NCBI RefSeq assembly: GCF_003112435.1
Contig: NZ_BDOQ01000008.1
Location: 43,758 to 107,757, forward strand
Source of the DNA: Novimethylophilus kurashikiensis
Lineage (GTDB): Bacteria; Pseudomonadota; Gammaproteobacteria; Burkholderiales; Methylophilaceae
Direction of reading: 5' to 3'
DNA length: 64,000 nucleotides
The notes under the pieces are model-generated. The model was given only the letters and a program-made list of their open reading frames with translations, was not told the DNA's origin and ran no database searches. The position numbers were made by a program, and so were the translations under genes. Of the stretch, positions 16,093-24,508 are shown piece by piece. How positions within the stretch are numbered: the stretch's first letter is position 1; each line of letters starts with the position of its first letter.

Positions 16093-16123
16093 CATACTGG
16101 CTTGGACTTGAGAGGCCAGTATG
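16093..16123 (+). promoter_or_regulatory. Inverted repeat covering the start codon of the YkgJ-like gene
   Basis: CATACTGGC (16093-16101) and GCCAGTATG (16115-16123) are a perfect 9-bp inverted repeat. The second arm contains the ATG, and the ribosome site GAGAGG sits in the loop. Folding in mRNA would hide the start codon. Confidence 0.5.
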
Positions 16124-16735
16124 TCTGAACAAAATACGCAAGAACCCTACGACGATTTCCCTTACTCAGAATTCGCTGACAGCAACTATCACGCCGCTGT
16201 AGCTGCCCATCCCTGGCTGGCCCAACCGGTGATGCGGGCGATGCTACACAAGCTCGCCAACGAGAATGCCTCCGTCCCAACCAGGCAACGGAAGGTTATC
16301 CGCCTCGCGCAAGAGGCCTCTGAAGCTGTAGCGCCGTATACTGCCTGCAAAAAGGGCTGTTCTAGCTGCTGCCATCTCCCCTTGATGATTTTTACCAGTG
16401 AGGCCGAGACCATCGCGGCCATTACTGGACGCAAGATGACCCATTTGCCGTTCCGCATGCCGGAGCCAGAAGATAAGGTCGAAAAGATGGCCTTCCTTGG
16501 CCAGCCTTGTCCATTTCTCGTGGAGAACGAATGCTCGATTTACGAGTCCCGGCCGCTCGAGTGCCGGCTGCACCATAACATGGCGGGTGACCCCGCGCTT
16601 TGCGATACCACCAAGTTTGGCGAAACCAGCATCCCGACCATGGGCAGCTTCAAGGATTTCGAAATGGTATTCGCCTGGCTCTCCCTCAAGAAGATGGAAA
16701 CACTGGCAGATATCCGGGAGTTCTTCCCGGAGTGA
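16121..16735 (+). CDS. YkgJ-type cysteine-cluster protein
   Basis: The 204-residue protein has CKKGCSSCCHLPL in the middle (CxxxCxxCC) and PCPFLVENECSIYESRPLEC further on. This is the iron/zinc-binding cysteine arrangement of the YkgJ/UPF0153 family, whose members may be redox or oxidase-like proteins. Helical flanks surround it. The start lies in an inverted repeat 34 bases after the MscS gene, so it may be co-transcribed. Its substrate is unknown. Confidence 0.8.
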   Translation: MSEQNTQEPYDDFPYSEFADSNYHAAVAAHPWLAQPVMRAMLHKLANENASVPTRQRKVIRLAQEASEAVAPYTACKKGCSSCCHLPLMIFTSEAETIAAITGRKMTHLPFRMPEPEDKVEKMAFLGQPCPFLVENECSIYESRPLECRLHHNMAGDPALCDTTKFGETSIPTMGSFKDFEMVFAWLSLKKMETLADIREFFPE

Positions 16736-16759
16736 CTTGCAAAAACTACTATTTAACAG

Positions 16760-16788
16760 TAGACAAATAAGCATTTAATTGGTATACT
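16760..16788 (+). promoter_or_regulatory. recA promoter, TAGACA-N17-TATACT
   Basis: TAGACA (16760-16765), 17 bp, TATACT (16783-16788). The spacer AATAAGCATTTAATTGG resembles those of the pil operon promoters at 53557 and 60447. Confidence 0.6.
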
Positions 16789-16812
16789 AGGGTCTCTCAG
16801 TGGGAGACTCTA

Positions 16813-17838
16813 ATGCAAGAAGAAAAGTCCAAGGCGCTTGCCGCTGCCCTCGCGCAAATCGAGAAGCAGTTCGGAAAGGGCGCCATCATGAAGATGGGTG
16901 ACGGTGCAGTTGCCCTCGATATCGAATCCGTATCCACCGGCTCCCTCATGCTGGACCGTGCCCTCGGCATCGGCGGCTTACCCCGTGGGCGCGTGGTAGA
17001 AATTTTTGGTCCAGAATCCTCAGGCAAGACGACCCTGTGCCTGCATGTTGTCGCTGAAATTCAAAAGGCAGGCGGTGTCGCCGCCTATATCGATGCCGAG
17101 CATGCGCTGGACCCGGTCTATGCGCAAAAGCTCGGGGTCAATATCAATGACCTCCTGATTTCCCAGCCGGACGCCGGCGAGCAGGCGCTCGAAATTGCCG
17201 ACACGCTGGTGCGCTCAGGCGCGGTCAGTGTTGTCGTTATCGACTCCGTCGCCGCGCTCACCCCGAAAGCTGAAATCGAAGGGGAGATGGGTGACTCGCA
17301 CATGGGCCTGCAGGCCCGCATGATGTCGCAAGCGTTGCGTAAGCTCACCGCCGTCACCAAGCAGCATAACGTGCTGCTCATCTTCATCAACCAGATTCGC
17401 ATGAAGATTGGCGTGATGTTCGGTAATCCCGAAACTACGACCGGGGGCAATGCACTCAAGTTCTACGCGTCTGTTCGCCTGGATATCCGCCGTACGGGTG
17501 CTATCAAGCAGGGCGATGAAATTATCGGTAACGAAACCCGGGTCAAGGTCATCAAAAACAAGGTTTCGCCTCCCTTCAAGGAAGCCCACTTCGACATTCT
17601 GTTTGGCAAGGGCGTCAACCGTGTGGGTGAGCTGCTCGACCTGGGTGGCGACCTGGGATTGATTGTGAAGTCCGGCGCCTGGTACTCGCTGAAGGAAACT
17701 GGCGAAAAGATTGGTCAAGGCCGTGAAAACGCTTGCCAGTGGCTGAGAGACAACCATGAAATCGCAGCCAGCCTAGAGCAGCGTGTGCGCGCGGCATTCC
17801 CTGGGGCCAAGCAAGAATCCTACGAATCCGAAGAATAG
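16813..17838 (+). CDS. recA: RecA recombinase (plasmid-borne)
   Basis: The 341-residue protein is near the usual length of about 350. Walker A GPESSGKT lies at residues 66-73. The core contains [18 protein letters not shown], the L1 region [39 protein letters not shown] and [13 protein letters not shown]. The C-terminus ends ESYESEE, a short acidic tail. RecA forms filaments on single strands and drives strand exchange. Divergence is visible in [11 protein letters not shown] and the variable C-terminal domain. GGGAG lies before ATG 16813. A full RecA on a mobile element is unusual. It heads the A-B membrane-protein array. Confidence 0.97.
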   Translation: MQEEKSKALAAALAQIEKQFGKGAIMKMGDGAVALDIESVSTGSLMLDRALGIGGLPRGRVVEIFGPESSGKTTLCLHVVAEIQKAGGVAAYIDAEHALDPVYAQKLGVNINDLLISQPDAGEQALEIADTLVRSGAVSVVVIDSVAALTPKAEIEGEMGDSHMGLQARMMSQALRKLTAVTKQHNVLLIFINQIRMKIGVMFGNPETTTGGNALKFYASVRLDIRRTGAIKQGDEIIGNETRVKVIKNKVSPPFKEAHFDILFGKGVNRVGELLDLGGDLGLIVKSGAWYSLKETGEKIGQGRENACQWLRDNHEIAASLEQRVRAAFPGAKQESYESEE

Positions 17839-17849
17839 AAAGGACAGGC

Positions 17850-18455
17850 ATGCTTATCAGTATCCAAAACCTGAAAGACCTTGTGGCAGGACAGCTAAAG
17901 TTTGACATTGCAGGGGTCCCGCCTTCGGCTGACGCTATCAAAAATCGATTGGATGCGATTGCAGAATCCAGGTTGATGTTAGCGAATTTCATCTACGGTG
18001 GGCTAATACTGCAATCCGCGATGTTCGTGATATTGGCATTGGTCGCACTAACGCAAGCGCTGAGCTTGCTCGTTTATCTCAACGTTGAGTCAGGGTTGGT
18101 CGCATCCTTCTTCTTTATTGGTGGCGGTCTATCGTGTCTGATAGCGGCTTTAGGTGGGTCGGCAGCAACCCTGTATTGCGGGTTGCTTCGCAACTTGGAG
18201 GGAGAGCGCGAACACCTCGAGGATATTATCGACTGTTATGTAAGCCCACTGGTCACTGCTTGCGCCGAGTACCCGGAATGCGAATCCTACCGTCAGCGCG
18301 TAGCGGCCCTTGGCCGTCCATTTGTTAACGCTGAGCGGGAGCTTTTGCTTGGCTGGGAGAAAACCAAGGAATTGCGTGACCTGAAAGCAAAGCTGTATGC
18401 CGGTGAGTCACGTCCTGCACGCTATAGCGAAAAGGCTGAAGATGAACATTTCTGA
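17850..18455 (+). CDS. Tandem two-helix membrane protein 1 (type A)
   Basis: The 201-residue protein is the first of six paralogs behind recA. N-terminal KDLVAGQLKFDIAG is the KL.FD signature of the family. Two hydrophobic helices lie at about 45-71 and 82-108. The cytosolic C-terminal module has YPECESYRQRVAALGRPFV, then AERELLLGW and KAKLY. The type-A sign is the PECxSYR spacing. GAAAGGACAGGC precedes ATG 17850, only 11 bases after the recA stop. It overlaps gene 2 by 14 bases. The function is unknown. Confidence 0.75.
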   Translation: MLISIQNLKDLVAGQLKFDIAGVPPSADAIKNRLDAIAESRLMLANFIYGGLILQSAMFVILALVALTQALSLLVYLNVESGLVASFFFIGGGLSCLIAALGGSAATLYCGLLRNLEGEREHLEDIIDCYVSPLVTACAEYPECESYRQRVAALGRPFVNAERELLLGWEKTKELRDLKAKLYAGESRPARYSEKAEDEHF

Positions 18456-19011
18456 GCTCAAAACGTTAGTGGCTAGCAAGTTGGTGTTCGACGTCCAACA
18501 GGGCGCTCCATCCCAGGCGTGTATTGATGAGCGGTTGAGCTATGTAACGCCAAAGCGCATCCGGAACGTAAGCATTGCTTGCGATGCCGCAAACCTGGCA
18601 ACAGCTCTCACCGCGGTGGTATCGGTCACGGCAACTGTATTTTTCATGATGGGAATTTTGTCGACGAAACTCCATACCCAGAATACCCCAATGGAGCTTT
18701 GGGTGGGATTCTTTTGCTCATTAGCCGGCATATTGGTGTCGCGAAGCATTTATTGCTTTAAAAATGCTCTTAACGACATTGAGACGGCGCTGCTTAATGA
18801 GCTTGGAAATCTTCAGCCATTACCTCAAGCACAGTGCGCCGTCATGTTGAAGCAGTGTCAACAAACTCCTGAGGGCATGAGCTATAGAGAAGGCGTGATT
18901 GCGGCCGGGCGACAATTTGTTATTGCAGAAAAAACACTACTCAAGAACTGGAATGAATCTGCGAGCGACCGCGCAGCATGTTCCGAACTCTACAACCTTA
19001 ACGAGGATTAA
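18442..19011 (+). CDS. Tandem two-helix membrane protein 2 (type B)
   Basis: The start ATG 18442 overlaps gene 1. N-terminal LKTLVASKLVFDVQQGAPS carries the KLVFD signature. Two helices lie at about 45-70 and 80-103. The C-terminal module has LQPLPQAQC, TPEGMSYREGVIAAGRQFV, AEKTLLKNWN and CSELY. TPEGxxYR marks type B, shared with gene 4. The 189-residue length matches its siblings. Confidence 0.75.
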   Translation: MNISELKTLVASKLVFDVQQGAPSQACIDERLSYVTPKRIRNVSIACDAANLATALTAVVSVTATVFFMMGILSTKLHTQNTPMELWVGFFCSLAGILVSRSIYCFKNALNDIETALLNELGNLQPLPQAQCAVMLKQCQQTPEGMSYREGVIAAGRQFVIAEKTLLKNWNESASDRAACSELYNLNED

Positions 19012-19014
19012 GAA

Positions 19015-19563
19015 ATGTACCAAAAAATCAAAAATATTGCTCAAAACCCACTGGTCTTCGATATCAGCAATCCGGTCCCCCAAGACGTTCTTGAAGCACG
19101 TCGGAATGCCCTTTTGAAGGTAGAAAAAATTGTTAGTTTGGTTGATGACTTTACAGGTCCACTTGCCGCAATTAGTGTCTTCGCTAGTTTGTTTTGCGTC
19201 ACGCTTGTCATCGGCTGCTTGCCACAATCCAATTTGGGCTGGATGACTGTTATCAAAGGCACCTTGATGTTAGCTGTGGCACTCGCCGTGCCGACTTTGG
19301 CACTGATATCAGTATTCAATCTCGAACGCTGCTGCAATAGCATTCTTAAGGAAATTAAGGGCCTGCGGCCTATGGAGGCGACCTCCTGTAAGGAAGTGCT
19401 AGCCTGCTGTGAACTTCACCCTGAATGCGATAGTTATCGTAAGGCCGTCCTGGCCGAAGGGCGGACATTCGTTGAGGCTGAAGGCAAGCTCTTAATTGCG
19501 CATGCAGACGAGGTCGAGACTAAGGCCGCCTGTGCGGCGCTCTATGAGACGCAAACTGCTTAG
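19015..19563 (+). CDS. Tandem two-helix membrane protein 3 (type A)
   Basis: The 182-residue protein starts MYQKIKNIAQNPLVFDISN. Its two helices lie at about 48-70 and 76-100. The C-terminal module is LRPMEATSC...HPECDSYRKAVLAEGRTF, AEGKLLIAHA and AACAALYET. It is closest to gene 5 (same CC.xHxEC and LIAHA/LVAHA). The start is four bases after gene 2's stop. Confidence 0.75.
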   Translation: MYQKIKNIAQNPLVFDISNPVPQDVLEARRNALLKVEKIVSLVDDFTGPLAAISVFASLFCVTLVIGCLPQSNLGWMTVIKGTLMLAVALAVPTLALISVFNLERCCNSILKEIKGLRPMEATSCKEVLACCELHPECDSYRKAVLAEGRTFVEAEGKLLIAHADEVETKAACAALYETQTA

Positions 19564-19596
19564 CCTCCTATCCGGTAAAGAAAAAGAAAGCTAATC

Positions 19597-20157
19597 ATGA
19601 CCATTAAGTGGATTAACGCCATCATCGCAAACAAGCTGGTATTCGACCCCTCGGTGCATCCCCCTTCACAGGAAGACATTGACCGTCGATTGGCTCAACT
19701 TTCGGACAAATTGATTTGTAACGTGGGGCTCCTCGCTTCTTTAGCTGGTGCTTTGAATGTCATTGCAAGTATTTGCGCCTTCGTGGGCATCGGGGGAACT
19801 CTGCTCAGTTGGCTTATTACGGCATTGCCTTTCAATCAGCTTGCGTTATATGTGCTAGGTGGTGGCCTCGTTGGCGCAGGATTGATGTTCCTTGCGTCCG
19901 AGATGGAAGAACAGCTCTTCGACGCCCAGGCGGCCTTGACCAATGAAAAGGAAAGTTTGCAGCCAATTCCGCAGTCTGAATGCGCCAAAGTGCTGAGTCT
20001 TTGTGCCGGCACGCCAGAGGGTGAGCGCTATCGTCAACAAATCATCCAGTCAGCTCGTCATTTTGTGGAAGCTGAGCATGAGATGCTGAATGCCTGGAAC
20101 AACGCCGCCCATGAGCGTGTTGCTGAAGCCGCGCTTTACAAGAAAAACGAGGAGTAA
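19597..20157 (+). CDS. Tandem two-helix membrane protein 4 (type B)
   Basis: The 186-residue protein has INAIIANKLVFDPSVHPPS, two helices (about 45-70 and 78-105), then LQPIPQSECAKVLSLC, TPEGERYRQQIIQSARHFV and AEHEMLNAWN. It pairs with gene 2 as type B. It lies 33 bases after gene 3 and five bases before gene 5. Confidence 0.75.
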   Translation: MTIKWINAIIANKLVFDPSVHPPSQEDIDRRLAQLSDKLICNVGLLASLAGALNVIASICAFVGIGGTLLSWLITALPFNQLALYVLGGGLVGAGLMFLASEMEEQLFDAQAALTNEKESLQPIPQSECAKVLSLCAGTPEGERYRQQIIQSARHFVEAEHEMLNAWNNAAHERVAEAALYKKNEE

Positions 20158-20160
20158 GCC

Positions 20161-20715
20161 ATGTATTTCAAACTCAAGAAATTAGCAGAATCCAAACTTG
20201 CAATCACCATGGCTGGGCCACAGCCGCAAGCGGCAATTGAGGCTCGGATTGCCGAGCTCAACATCGAAGGTCAAATTACCGAGCGCCACGTTGACTTTAT
20301 GCTGAGCATGAACCTTCTGATGGCACTTATCAGTTTTTTCGCAACCATTACCTATGCCGCCAAACATCTTAAGCCAGCTTTTAGTTGGGGTTGCCTGTTT
20401 GAGACTTTCGGCGTTTTGTTTGTCTCTATGGCGCTATTCTGGTTGATGCTCGATTTCGTGATTAAGCTGAGCCGGGTCGTGTCCTCGCTTGATGCGGAGC
20501 GTTCCGGATTACAGCCGATGGCCCGCAAGCACTGCCAGGAGCTAATCGACTGCTGCGAGGCCCATGCCGAATGTGAAGCCTATCGCGATGCGGTAATTAA
20601 GCAAGGGCGTAAGTTCATCGCGGCCGAGTTCAAGATGTTGGTGGCGCATGCCAAGACGCTCAAGGAAAAGGCTGCCTGTAATGAGCTGTATGAGACGCTC
20701 ACCGTAAAGGATTAA
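20161..20715 (+). CDS. Tandem two-helix membrane protein 5 (type A)
   Basis: The 184-residue protein starts MYFKLKKLAESKLAITMAGP; the VFD signature is replaced by AIT. Two helices lie at about 45-67 and 76-100. C-terminal LQPMARKHC, AHAECEAYRDAVIKQGRKFI, AEFKMLVAHA and ACNELYET follow. GAGGAGTAAGCC is a strong ribosome site before ATG 20161. Confidence 0.75.
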   Translation: MYFKLKKLAESKLAITMAGPQPQAAIEARIAELNIEGQITERHVDFMLSMNLLMALISFFATITYAAKHLKPAFSWGCLFETFGVLFVSMALFWLMLDFVIKLSRVVSSLDAERSGLQPMARKHCQELIDCCEAHAECEAYRDAVIKQGRKFIAAEFKMLVAHAKTLKEKAACNELYETLTVKD

Positions 20716-20718
20716 CTG

Positions 20719-21273
20719 ATGACGTCAAAAAACTATCAAATCTTTATGGACAGCGCGGTGGTATTCAACATGGAGACGCCTGCGCCAACGGCTGAAACCA
20801 TTGAGCAGCGCAAAGCTTTACTTGCTTCTAAGGAATTCAAGCGCTGTAAGCGTGCTTCCACGGTCTATGGGACGGCCACGGCATTAACTTGTATTCTTAC
20901 ACTGGCGCTAGTTTTCACCGCAATTCAGGGACTAGCGCTAGGCATGATTATTCCCGGAGAGCTGTTCTTGTGTGCAGCCGCATTTGGAATCGCAGCTTTT
21001 TTCATGTTGGTTGGCCGGTCAAACACTTTATTCAACATCGTCGATTCATGCGAGAAAGAGCTAAACAACCTTTCGTCCATCCAGGAGCTGGATTGTGCCG
21101 AGTTATTTGCCTTGAGTCAGGCCAGTGAGGCTGGAATGGATTATCGTCAGCAGGTGCTGGCGCTCAATCGTGAGTTCACGGTCGGAGAATTGAAGATGAT
21201 GCGCGAATGGAAAGCCAAAGTCGCACTTAAGATGGCGCGAGCCCAGCTCTATAACCAAGAGCTTACCGCCTAA
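20719..21273 (+). CDS. Tandem two-helix membrane protein 6 (type B)
   Basis: The 184-residue protein starts MTSKNYQIFMDSAVVFNMET. Two helices lie at about 50-72 and 78-100. C-terminal AGMDYRQQVLALNREFTVGE, LKMMREWK and RAQLYNQELTA follow. It is the most divergent type-B copy; the gR.FV motif has become NREFTV. It ends the array before a strong convergent terminator at 21301-21320. Confidence 0.72.
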   Translation: MTSKNYQIFMDSAVVFNMETPAPTAETIEQRKALLASKEFKRCKRASTVYGTATALTCILTLALVFTAIQGLALGMIIPGELFLCAAAFGIAAFFMLVGRSNTLFNIVDSCEKELNNLSSIQELDCAELFALSQASEAGMDYRQQVLALNREFTVGELKMMREWKAKVALKMARAQLYNQELTA

Positions 21274-21300
21274 CCGATATTGAGGTGGTAGCTAACAAAA

Positions 21301-21320
21301 AAGCCGGCGATTGCCGGCTT
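21301..21320. terminator. Convergent terminator closing the membrane-protein array
   Basis: AAGCCGGC/GCCGGCTT hairpin with A runs before and T runs after, serving both strands. Confidence 0.9.
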
Positions 21321-21336
21321 TTTCTTTTCGTATCGC

Positions 21337-23247
21337 TTAGCGATTCATCATATAGTAGAGCAGGTTGAGTGCATCGACTTCCGTGAAGGTTCCAGCCTGG
21401 GCCATCTTCCTAATCTGGTCGACCAGCACTTGAGCCAGCGGACCCGGCTCGATAAGTTCGACCGGTGCAGGGTTGGGTGCCCAGACAAAGCCGGTGGTAG
21501 CGGCAGAGGACGCGGCAGCAACCATGGCGGATGCGGTGGCCGGGGTCACTGCGGGTGCTGCGGTAGCGCCAGCTGGTGCGGTTGCCGCTGGTTTCGCGGC
21601 CGGTTGTGCTTGAACCGCTGGCTTGGCAGCTGGAGCTGGCCGTGCGGCTGGTGCCGGTTTGGCCGCGACCGGAGTTGCCGGTTTTGCAGGAGTTGCAGCT
21701 GGCTTGGCGGCAACAGCTGGTGCCTTCTTGCCGGCCGTGCGTCCTGCGCCAGCCAGAGCACGTGCTCGAGCGCCACTGGCCACAGGAATAACTGGAAGTT
21801 CTGTTTGCTGAGGTTGCGGGCGCACCACCGGTTGCACCTCTGCAGTCGCCGTCTCTCCAGCCTGAACGGAAGCAGCCTTGAGCGCCTGTTCACGGGTGGT
21901 TGGCAACGGTATATTGGGGTCCATGACCCAAGCCGAAATCTTTGACGGCGGGAACGTGGGGTTATCCAGGAAGCCTCGAGGCAGCCCCATCAGGTCGGTG
22001 ATATCGTCTGCAAGCGGGTCACGAACGAGGATGGCCCCCTTCTTGACGTTGCCGGCGTAAGGCAAACCCTTGCCAAGCAGGTCGCGCCACAAACAGACTT
22101 TTGCGCCGCGGCGAGCTGAGGCAAACAACTTTTCGAGGTTGCCTGCGCGGAACAGGGAGTGTTCCTTGGAGATTTTGTCGTTGCCAGCAGTGGCGGTGAC
22201 CGGGGCGGCAGCCGCAGCTTGTGCCTGGGTTGCGGGCTTAGCCGCGACTGGTGCTGGCTTGGCCGCTGGCTTTGCAGCCGGTTTCGCTACCACAGCTGGT
22301 GCTGCAGCAGGGGTTGCAGCCGGACGGGCAGGAGCGGCGGCAGGCAACACCTTGCCTTGTGCGCTCGGCTTCGCCGCACTGCGACCAGCACCCAACATGG
22401 CACGGGAAACGCCAGGCGGAAGCTTGGCGCCAGCTTTGGCTCCAGTGGAGACGGATGGGGTTGTTTGATTCGCAGGTTTGGAAGTTGCCACAGTTGTATC
22501 CTCCTTTGTTTGTCCAGGCTGTGTTGCAATAATGGTTCCGGTTTTGGCTTGAGGCGCGCGCTTCGTGCCCCTGGTTGCCGGCGCTTGTGCAGAAATCTCA
22601 ACCGCCGCTGGTTTGACGGTTTCTGTATCCGACAGCACTTCTTCATAGGTGTCGGTAGCCATCGCCTCCAGGTTCTGAATCCACTCCGGCTTGAGTTCCG
22701 GATTGGCTTGCTCCAGCCAGTTATTCGGGAAACCAGCTCTAAACAAACGTGGGTTGATGTGCCCCATGCGTTGGTCGTCGAATACGGCAGTGTTTTCTAC
22801 GATATTGGTGATACTGGACGCCTGGAGTTCAAGCGCATCCGCCAACATGTTTAAGCGGTCTGGGAATGCTTCTACCAGTCGCTTGAGGTTAAGGCGGCGT
22901 ATCGGTGCTTTTTGGATGGATTCGGCTGCAAATTGCTTCAAGGTGTCGGCTTGGGCCGGGGTCACCGTTGAATCCTTGATTTCGAGCCAGTTAACTGGGA
23001 AGCCCGCATCGCCAAGACGCATATTAAGATGCTGAAGATGCTCGCCCTTCAATTGCTCACGGCCGGAGACCAGGGATTTCAGGAGTTCTTCGCGAATTAA
23101 CAGGGCGGCAGCTGCGCCATCCGTGCCTAATACATCTACCAGCTTGTTCAGATTGACCGAGCGAACAGAGCGCTCGGCGCCAGGCTGAAAACCAGTCCGC
23201 GGACGACTATCGTGACGATGCGGCTTTGATTGCCTGGGTTGTTCCAT
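21337..23247 (-). CDS. Protein with three divergent XRE-like modules and Ala/Pro/Lys linkers
   Basis: The protein has 636 residues from ATG 23247, with GGAGG eight bases upstream. Three modules resemble Cro/XRE helix-turn-helix domains ending in the typical 'LP.GWLD' turn: residues 32-89 (NLNKLVDVLG...GFPVNWLE), 120-178 (NLKRLVEAFP...GFPNNWLE) and about 369-428 (NLEKLFASARR...GLPRGFLD). Between and after them lie long low-complexity stretches of Ala/Pro/Lys. A helical C-terminal segment (LAQVLVDQIRKMAQAGTFTE) could oligomerise. It may bind DNA as a plasmid-organising or accessory factor; this is inference. Confidence 0.6.
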   Translation of the reverse strand: MEQPRQSKPHRHDSRPRTGFQPGAERSVRSVNLNKLVDVLGTDGAAAALLIREELLKSLVSGREQLKGEHLQHLNMRLGDAGFPVNWLEIKDSTVTPAQADTLKQFAAESIQKAPIRRLNLKRLVEAFPDRLNMLADALELQASSITNIVENTAVFDDQRMGHINPRLFRAGFPNNWLEQANPELKPEWIQNLEAMATDTYEEVLSDTETVKPAAVEISAQAPATRGTKRAPQAKTGTIIATQPGQTKEDTTVATSKPANQTTPSVSTGAKAGAKLPPGVSRAMLGAGRSAAKPSAQGKVLPAAAPARPAATPAAAPAVVAKPAAKPAAKPAPVAAKPATQAQAAAAAPVTATAGNDKISKEHSLFRAGNLEKLFASARRGAKVCLWRDLLGKGLPYAGNVKKGAILVRDPLADDITDLMGLPRGFLDNPTFPPSKISAWVMDPNIPLPTTREQALKAASVQAGETATAEVQPVVRPQPQQTELPVIPVASGARARALAGAGRTAGKKAPAVAAKPAATPAKPATPVAAKPAPAARPAPAAKPAVQAQPAAKPAATAPAGATAAPAVTPATASAMVAAASSAATTGFVWAPNPAPVELIEPGPLAQVLVDQIRKMAQAGTFTEVDALNLLYYMMNR

Positions 23248-23412
23248 ATAGCAAACCTCCATGTTTGGACAGTGTTCGAGCTATACAATTTCCTAACACA
23301 ATACAGGTGAATCCAATTTTTGTCAGGGAGACCCGACAAGCGGCCCAATTAACGTCGAGTGGCCCGACTAGATTCACTAGAACTCATGTACTTTATAGAA
23401 ATTGGATATAAC

Positions 23413-24033
23413 ATGATGCACTACGAAATTCACAACGCAATGCGTAAGCTGGCTCGAACTGTAGCGGGGATATTTGCATCTGTCAAGGGGGATGCCCTCA
23501 AAAAACAGCATAAATCCCTTGGTGTTTTTGCATTTCTTTGCTCTACCTTGGCATTGGCCAGTGTGCCAGCTCATGCAGAAGATGCGCATACTCGTGCCAT
23601 CATGAACTCAACCAGTTTGCTTAATTACCTCTCCGGCGTGCTGCCTGAGGCGCTTCCTTCGGTGCTAACTCAGATTAACAACGGGACCATCAAGCGCATT
23701 GCCCCGGAGGACCCGGTCTGGATTATTAATGCGGATACCAACCAGATTCTGTATTACCAGGGGCAGCCGACGTTTACCAACAAGGATGCTTCACAATTGG
23801 TCGACGATATCGGTCAGCGCTTCGGGCAAAAGGCAGTAGCTAACGCCAAAGTGGCACGAAACACCTGGTTGACCATTGTGATGGGTGGGCTGTCGTATGG
23901 CGCGTATTGCGCCAACAAGTATCCCTTCCTGGTATGCAGCCTGAATCCGGAAGGTTCCGAGCTACCCAAGAAACCAGCAAGCGCGACTAGTCAGCAACCG
24001 CCAGCCCAGTCAGCTGGAACTGCTGGGCAGTAA
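23413..24033 (+). CDS. Exported hypothetical protein
   Basis: It encodes about 206 residues starting MMHYEIHNAMRKLA. A long n-region is followed by the hydrophobic core LGVFAFLCSTLALASVPAHA and a likely cleavage before EDAHTR. The mature part has PEDPVWIINADTNQILYYQG, a beta-rich stretch, a hydrophobic segment with GGLSYGAYCANKYPFLVC, and a Pro/Gln-rich tail. Two cysteines could form a disulfide in the periplasm. The start is uncertain (23413 or 23416). The family is not recognised. Confidence 0.6.
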   Translation: MMHYEIHNAMRKLARTVAGIFASVKGDALKKQHKSLGVFAFLCSTLALASVPAHAEDAHTRAIMNSTSLLNYLSGVLPEALPSVLTQINNGTIKRIAPEDPVWIINADTNQILYYQGQPTFTNKDASQLVDDIGQRFGQKAVANAKVARNTWLTIVMGGLSYGAYCANKYPFLVCSLNPEGSELPKKPASATSQQPPAQSAGTAGQ

Positions 24034-24039
24034 ACAAAA

Positions 24040-24060
24040 AAGACCGCAATATGCGGTCTT
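24040..24060. terminator. Convergent terminator
   Basis: AAGACCGCA/TGCGGTCTT hairpin with A and T tracts on both sides, between convergent genes. Confidence 0.85.
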
Positions 24061-24073
24061 TTGATTGAGTAGC

Positions 24074-24394
24074 TCAGTTAAGGTGGGGCAACTCGAACTG
24101 TGAGAGCCACATCAGTCCGCGCAGGATGCCTACCGAAAGTACAGTGCCCACGAGCGTGGCTATGGCCAGCATGACGGCAAAAAGTAACAGGTTGCCCTGG
24201 TTCACCACCGAAGCTATCAAGGTCAGTGTCGCGGCAGCATCCAGCGCGAACGCCATGCGACGGGACTGGTCCAGCCGGCGATACCTGGTTGGCGCCATGG
24301 ACATCACGTACGTTGCCAAGCAGTTAAGCAACACGGCGGCGATAAACAGCAACGGGGCAAAAGAAAGCGTAAAACCCTTCACTTCAATCAACAT
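24074..24394 (-). CDS. Small membrane protein, three helices
   Basis: The 106-residue protein has hydrophobic segments at about 10-32, 48-65 and 68-95, with the basic loop RYRRLDQSRR between the first two. AGGAGGAAATATT precedes ATG 24394. No family is recognised. Its own GCGCTATAC promoter element lies at 24433-24441. Confidence 0.6.
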   Translation of the reverse strand: MLIEVKGFTLSFAPLLFIAAVLLNCLATYVMSMAPTRYRRLDQSRRMAFALDAAATLTLIASVVNQGNLLLFAVMLAIATLVGTVLSVGILRGLMWLSQFELPHLN

Positions 24395-24432
24395 AATATT
24401 TCCTCCTAGTTAGGACGATAGAGTCCATTCCT

Positions 24433-24487
24433 GTATAGCGCCGCTGATGTGAAGTGAAATAGAAATCCCCGCCACATGGACGGGGAT
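24433..24487 (-). terminator. Terminator (24465-24487) and adjoining GCGCTATAC -10 (24441-24433)
   Basis: ATCCCCG/CGGGGAT hairpin ends the gene at 24509-25087. Minus-strand GCGCTATAC 24 bases further on starts the small membrane-protein unit. Confidence 0.65.
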
Positions 24488-24508
24488 GAGAGTGAAAGTT
24501 ATGTTTGC

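Noticed and set aside
16792..16808. Hairpin GTCTC/GAGAC hiding the recA ribosome site
   Set aside because: The predicted transcription start falls within the first arm, so the mRNA would lack most of it.
16740..16812. Possible LexA box before recA (CTACT...AGTAG symmetry)
   Set aside because: It does not fit CTGT-N8-ACAG and the arms are imperfect; no basis to claim SOS control.
22070..22468. Long plus-strand frames over the XRE-module gene
   Set aside because: GC-rich Ala/Pro coding creates open frames on the other strand; no starts or family sense.
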